A stretch of 9,825 nt of DNA from Acidobacteriota bacterium (GTDB taxonomy: Bacteria > Acidobacteriota > Vicinamibacteria > Vicinamibacterales > UBA8438): contig DQEK01000153.1 of NCBI GenBank assembly GCA_003533545.1, forward strand, positions 1 through 9,825. The letters are read 5' to 3'. This document shows positions 6,741 through 9,825 of this stretch, one piece after another (within the stretch, counting starts at the first letter, position 1; each line of letters starts with the position of its first letter). The notes below the pieces were generated by a model. It did not search any database, was not told where the DNA came from, and saw only the letters and a list, made by a program, of their open reading frames with translations. Position numbers and translations under genes: made by a program.

Positions 6741-8879
6741 TTACGACTTCGCCGGCTGGTTTTCGCGTTGATTTCCAGAATCCTCGCCGCCGCCCGTCGG
6801 TTTGTCGAGTAGCGCCTTACGGCTCAGACGAATCTTGCCGGAAGGGTCGACATTGATGACCTTCACGAGGACTTGCTCACCTTCTTTCAGTTCGTCCCTT
6901 ACTTCCTTGACCCGATAGTGAGCGATCTCCGAGATGTGCAGTAATCCGTCTACTCCCGGAAGCACCTCGACGAAGGCTCCGAAGTCGGTAATGCGTTGCA
7001 CGGTTCCCAAGTAGGACTTGTTGAGTTCCGGCGTTGCGGTGAGTTCTTCGATGATTGAGATGGCCTTCTGTGCCGACGAGTCGTCGCTCGACGCAATGTT
7101 GACGCGGCCGTCGTCCTCAACGTTGATCTTTACACCAGTGCGCTCGATGATGCTTCGAATGGTTTTGCCTCCAGGACCGATGATGTCCCGAATTTTATCA
7201 ACCGGAATTTTGATGGTGACGATACGCGGTGCATAAGACGAAATATCGGTGCGTGGGTCCTGCAACGTGGCGCGCATCCGCTCCAGGATGTGTAACCGTC
7301 CGGCCTTGGCCTGCTGCAGTGCCTGCTGCATGATCTCCGCGGTGATGCCCCCTACTTTGATGTCCATCTGGAGCGCGGTGATGCCGTCAGCGGTGCCAGC
7401 CACCTTGAAGTCCATATCGCCGTAGTGGTCTTCGGCGCCGGCAATGTCACTGAGGATGGCGTGCCGCCCTGTCGACTCATCCAAGATGAGGCCCATGGCC
7501 ACTCCGGCGACCGGTGCCTTTAGGGGGACTCCGGCGTCCATTAGGGCTAGGGTGCCACCGCAGACCGACGCCATTGAAGACGATCCGTTCGATTCGAGGA
7601 TGTCCGACACTACTCGCATCGTGTAAGGGAAGGTGTCTTCGCTTGGCACAACCGGGAGTAGGCTGCGTTCCGCTAGGTTGCCATGGCCAACTTCACGGCG
7701 TCCGGGACCTCGGAGGAATTTGACTTCACCCACCGAGAACGGCGGGAAGTTGTAGTGCAACATGAACCGACGGTAGATCTCACCATCTACCATTTCGATC
7801 TTCTGCTGGTCGTCCGAAGTCCCGAGCGTCGACGTGACGAGGGCCTGAGTTTCGCCGCGCGTAAACACCGCCGAGCCGTGTGCCCGCGGAAGTAGGCCGA
7901 CGTCACACGTGATTTGACGGATCTCGTCGAACGCGCGCCCGTCGAGTCGGTGTCCGCGTTCTAGGATTTCGTCGCGCAATACTTTTTCCTTCAAGTTCTT
8001 GAAGGCAGCCTTGCTGTCAGCACGTCGTTGCGTGTCGTCTGCTGGGAGGGTTGCCAGGTAATCATCTAGGACCTTGTCGACCGCGGCGTAGCTGTCGAGT
8101 TTGTCCTTGACCCGCATGGCATCGGCTAGTGGGTTAAGGAGCTGGCCTTCGATCTCCGCCGCGACGCCGGCATCCAGGTCGGTCGCGTTTACCTGCAGCT
8201 TCGTCTTACCGGCGGCTGCGGCCAGCTTGTCGATTTCGACGATAATTTGGCGGATGGCATCGTGGCCAGCATCGAGTGCCCGAACCATCTCTTCTTCAGA
8301 GACTTCCTTGGCGCCAGCTTCCACCATGACCAACGCGTCCTTGCTACCGGCAACCACGAGGTCCAAGTTGCCCTGGCGGCGCTGTTCGTAAGTCGGATTG
8401 ATGATTAATTCCTCACCAACCAATCCCACCCGCACTGCAGCAATCGTGGACTGAAACGGAATGGCCGAAAGGGACAGCGCGGCTGAGGCGCCCGTCAGTG
8501 CCAGCACGTCAGAGTCGTTTTCGGTGTCGGCTGAGATGACGAAGGCAACCACCTGAGTCTCGCGCCGCCATCCAGAGGGAAACAGTGGACGGATGGGGCG
8601 GTCTATCACCCGGCTGGTCAGCACCTCTTTCTCGGGAGGCTTCCCCTCTCGCTTGAAGAAGCCACCTGGAATCCGACCAGAAGCATAGGTGTTCTCTCGA
8701 TAATCTACGGTCAGAGGGAGAAAATCGATACCTTCCCGCTCGTGAGGTGAGTAGCAAGCGGTCACGAGTACCATCGTGTCGCCGTAGCGCACCACGACGG
8801 AACCACTGGCCTGTTTGGCCAGCGTACCCGTTTCCATAGTCAGGGGCCGACCACCAACATCCACTACGCCTGTATGCAT
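6741..8879 (-). CDS. pnp: Polyribonucleotide nucleotidyltransferase (PNPase)
   Basis: PNPase degrades RNA from the 3' end by phosphorolysis, releasing nucleoside diphosphates, and can run in reverse to add tails; it works as a trimer, often within an RNA degradosome. The 712-residue product has normal length and domain order: first RNase PH-like domain (about 5-145), an all-helical domain (about 240-310), the second, catalytic RNase PH-like domain (about 320-540), KH domain (about 555-615, GPGG loop at 568-571) and S1 domain (about 622-695, motif [19 protein letters not shown]). In the motif EDHYGDMDF, Asp484 and Asp490 align with the E. coli catalytic residues D486 and D492. The ATG start has GGAG about eight bases upstream. 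It is the last visible gene of the truB-rpsO-pnp cluster, 78 bases after rpsO, with an inverted repeat in that gap. No T-tract terminator is visible after its stop. Confidence 0.98.
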   Translation of the reverse strand: MHTGVVDVGGRPLTMETGTLAKQASGSVVVRYGDTMVLVTACYSPHEREGIDFLPLTVDYRENTYASGRIPGGFFKREGKPPEKEVLTSRVIDRPIRPLFPSGWRRETQVVAFVISADTENDSDVLALTGASAALSLSAIPFQSTIAAVRVGLVGEELIINPTYEQRRQGNLDLVVAGSKDALVMVEAGAKEVSEEEMVRALDAGHDAIRQIIVEIDKLAAAAGKTKLQVNATDLDAGVAAEIEGQLLNPLADAMRVKDKLDSYAAVDKVLDDYLATLPADDTQRRADSKAAFKNLKEKVLRDEILERGHRLDGRAFDEIRQITCDVGLLPRAHGSAVFTRGETQALVTSTLGTSDDQQKIEMVDGEIYRRFMLHYNFPPFSVGEVKFLRGPGRREVGHGNLAERSLLPVVPSEDTFPYTMRVVSDILESNGSSSMASVCGGTLALMDAGVPLKAPVAGVAMGLILDESTGRHAILSDIAGAEDHYGDMDFKVAGTADGITALQMDIKVGGITAEIMQQALQQAKAGRLHILERMRATLQDPRTDISSYAPRIVTIKIPVDKIRDIIGPGGKTIRSIIERTGVKINVEDDGRVNIASSDDSSAQKAISIIEELTATPELNKSYLGTVQRITDFGAFVEVLPGVDGLLHISEIAHYRVKEVRDELKEGEQVLVKVINVDPSGKIRLSRKALLDKPTGGGEDSGNQRENQPAKS

Positions 8880-8917
8880 GATGTCACTCCAGAAAATTTC
8901 CCGAACGGCGAGGAGAC

Positions 8918-8954
8918 AAACGAGCGGGAGGACGGGAACGATTTCAGCTCGTTT
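8918..8954 (-). promoter_or_regulatory. Inverted repeat between rpsO and pnp (possible processing site or attenuator)
   Basis: In the transcript AAACGAGC (8954-8947) pairs perfectly with GCTCGTTT (8925-8918) around a 21-base loop. It starts four bases after the rpsO stop codon and ends about 38 bases before the pnp start. There is no T-run after it. In E. coli the equivalent gap holds an rpsO terminator and an RNase III-cut stem through which PNPase controls its own mRNA. The pairing is seen; a similar role here is inferred from position. Confidence 0.5.
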
Positions 8955-8957
8955 CGG

Positions 8958-9227
8958 CTACTTGCGGAGACCCAAGCGGCGGATCAGCTCGGCATACCGC
9001 GCAGAATCTTTGGCCTTGAGGTAGTCCAAGAGCCGTCGCCGCCGTCCGACGAGTTTCAACAGTCCGCGACGCGAATGATGATCTTTCGCGTGGGTCTTGA
9101 AATGGTCGGTCAGATAGCCAATACGCTCGCTCAACAGCGCGACCTGCACCTCAGGCGAGCCAGTATCGGTCTCGTGTACCCGATACGAACCGATGAGCTC
9201 TGTCTTTTGATCCCTCTGCAGCACCAC
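8958..9227 (-). CDS. rpsO: 30S ribosomal protein S15
   Basis: S15 binds 16S rRNA early in assembly of the small-subunit platform. The 89-residue product is the normal length and shows the family signature in order: [17 protein letters not shown] (about 21-37), [32 protein letters not shown] (about 39-70), then the C-terminal segment ending RLGLRK. The start is GTG at 9227: an almost ideal GGAGGTGATC ribosome binding site lies eight bases upstream. The next codon is also GTG, so initiation one codon later is possible and would barely alter the protein. It lies 145 bases after truB and 78 bases before pnp, the common bacterial order. S15 often represses its own translation by binding its leader; a hairpin at 9253-9290 is a candidate site. 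Confidence 0.98.
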   Translation of the reverse strand: MVLQRDQKTELIGSYRVHETDTGSPEVQVALLSERIGYLTDHFKTHAKDHHSRRGLLKLVGRRRRLLDYLKAKDSARYAELIRRLGLRK

Positions 9228-9252
9228 TAGCGATCACCTCCACGAACGGCAC

Positions 9253-9290
9253 AGATACCACCGAGGCAAAACAACCGAGCCACCGGTACT
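9253..9290 (-). promoter_or_regulatory. Hairpin in the rpsO leader, candidate S15 autoregulatory element
   Basis: In the transcript AGTACC (9290-9285) pairs with GGTATCT (9259-9253) with one bulged base, and inside it GGC (9281-9279) pairs with GCC (9267-9265). It lies just upstream of the rpsO ribosome binding site, where S15-binding mRNA structures are found in several bacteria. The pairing is modest and the S15 link rests on position only. Confidence 0.35.
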
Positions 9291-9372
9291 CCAAGCCGCC
9301 GTCACTACGATGTCGTTCCTCTCTCTTGGTCAACCGATGAATGGTACAACAGTGGACGGGGCCAGGCAAATG

Positions 9373-9825
9373 TCATGTGCCTTGCCGACCGGTAATGTCA
9401 GCGAGAACAATCTTGGGATGCCAGAGATTATTCTCTTTCGGCTCGGCGATGGCCAGTAGCTTCCCGTCTCTGTCCAGCACGCGCACGCGTCCGTTGCGCG
9501 TGTTGCCTCGAACGTCGCTTCCAGGCACCAAATCGCTTGCCCGTAGTGAGTTCCCGTGTGTTGCGCGGCGAGCGCCTTCTGGGGTCACGGTGACGTGAGG
9601 CAGACCGGGCAGCAGGTCGCCCATCTGGATCGTGCGGGCGTCAGCAGTGCCTGCAGCGTTCAGGATATCTTCCAGCGGCGTCGCATCTGCAAGTCCGAAG
9701 GGTCCGTGTCGTTCCCGGCGAAGAGTTTCTAGGCACCCCCCGCAGCCTAGTCGAGCGCCAAGGTCGTGCGCGAGCGACCGTACGTAGAAACCGCTTGAAC
9801 AGACGATGCGACACCGAACCGTTCG
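9373..9825 (-). CDS. truB: tRNA pseudouridine(55) synthase TruB, C-terminal part (5' end cut by the window)
   Basis: TruB converts uridine 55 in the T-loop of tRNAs to pseudouridine. The reading frame stays open from the window edge at 9825 to a TGA at 9373-9375, giving the last 150 residues; the catalytic Asp and N-terminal half lie outside. The visible part contains the family segment CSSGFYVRSLAHDLGARLG (the first two variable positions differ from the common CSKGTYIRSLA form), then ETLRRERHGPFGLADATPLEDI, and a PUA-like C-terminal region ending with the typical motif LWHPKIVLAD. The ATG at 9624 is internal and not the start. It is followed by rpsO and pnp on the same strand, as in the classic nusA-infB-rbfA-truB-rpsO-pnp arrangement; the upstream members would lie beyond the window edge. 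Confidence 0.93.
   Translation of the reverse strand, partial: RTVRCRIVCSSGFYVRSLAHDLGARLGCGGCLETLRRERHGPFGLADATPLEDILNAAGTADARTIQMGDLLPGLPHVTVTPEGARRATHGNSLRASDLVPGSDVRGNTRNGRVRVLDRDGKLLAIAEPKENNLWHPKIVLADITGRQGT

Noticed and set aside
6438..6812. 124-residue plus-strand frame between smc and pnp
   Set aside because: It overlaps the end of smc and the end of pnp, has a composition unlike a real protein, and lacks a convincing start.
9305..9333. TTGACC on the minus strand upstream of rpsO, considered as a promoter
   Set aside because: The -35 is good, but the bases at the right distance (TCGTAG) are a poor -10, so rpsO more likely shares the truB transcript.

Overview
The window is an ordinary chromosomal housekeeping segment with intact long genes and no mobile elements, CRISPR arrays, rRNA or recognisable tRNA. 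Base composition is moderately GC-rich. The SMC protein, whose C-terminal head reads like acidobacterial SMCs I remember, and the overall gene content suggest a member of Acidobacteriota, possibly Vicinamibacteria-like. That placement is inference from protein style, not a database result.

Layout. Minus strand 73-357 is a Tat translocase subunit (TatA/TatB family), read from a near-consensus sigma-70 promoter at 509-538. Diverging from it on the plus strand, 725-2350 is an S41 C-terminal processing peptidase with one N-terminal membrane anchor and a PDZ domain. Then comes a 363-base gap (2351-2713) without a credible protein gene. It holds a good promoter, strongly pairing RNA and two tandem intrinsic-terminator-like structures, so it looks like a small RNA gene or an attenuator leader in front of smc. 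Plus strand 2714-6505 is a full-length SMC condensin. A 235-base convergent gap follows. The right third is a minus-strand cluster in the classic bacterial order truB (5' part cut by the window end) - rpsO - pnp.

How the genes relate. truB (tRNA pseudouridine synthase), rpsO (ribosomal protein S15) and pnp (polynucleotide phosphorylase) form the widespread translation/RNA-decay operon. A hairpin sits in the rpsO leader and a perfect 8-base inverted repeat sits between rpsO and pnp, where S15 autoregulation and RNase processing signals lie in better-studied bacteria. The Tat subunit and the S41 protease both act at the cell envelope and share a divergent control region. SMC compacts and segregates the chromosome; its ScpA/ScpB partners are not here.

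The best candidate for something undescribed is the structured RNA region at 2370-2602. Nothing else in the window suggests a new biological system.
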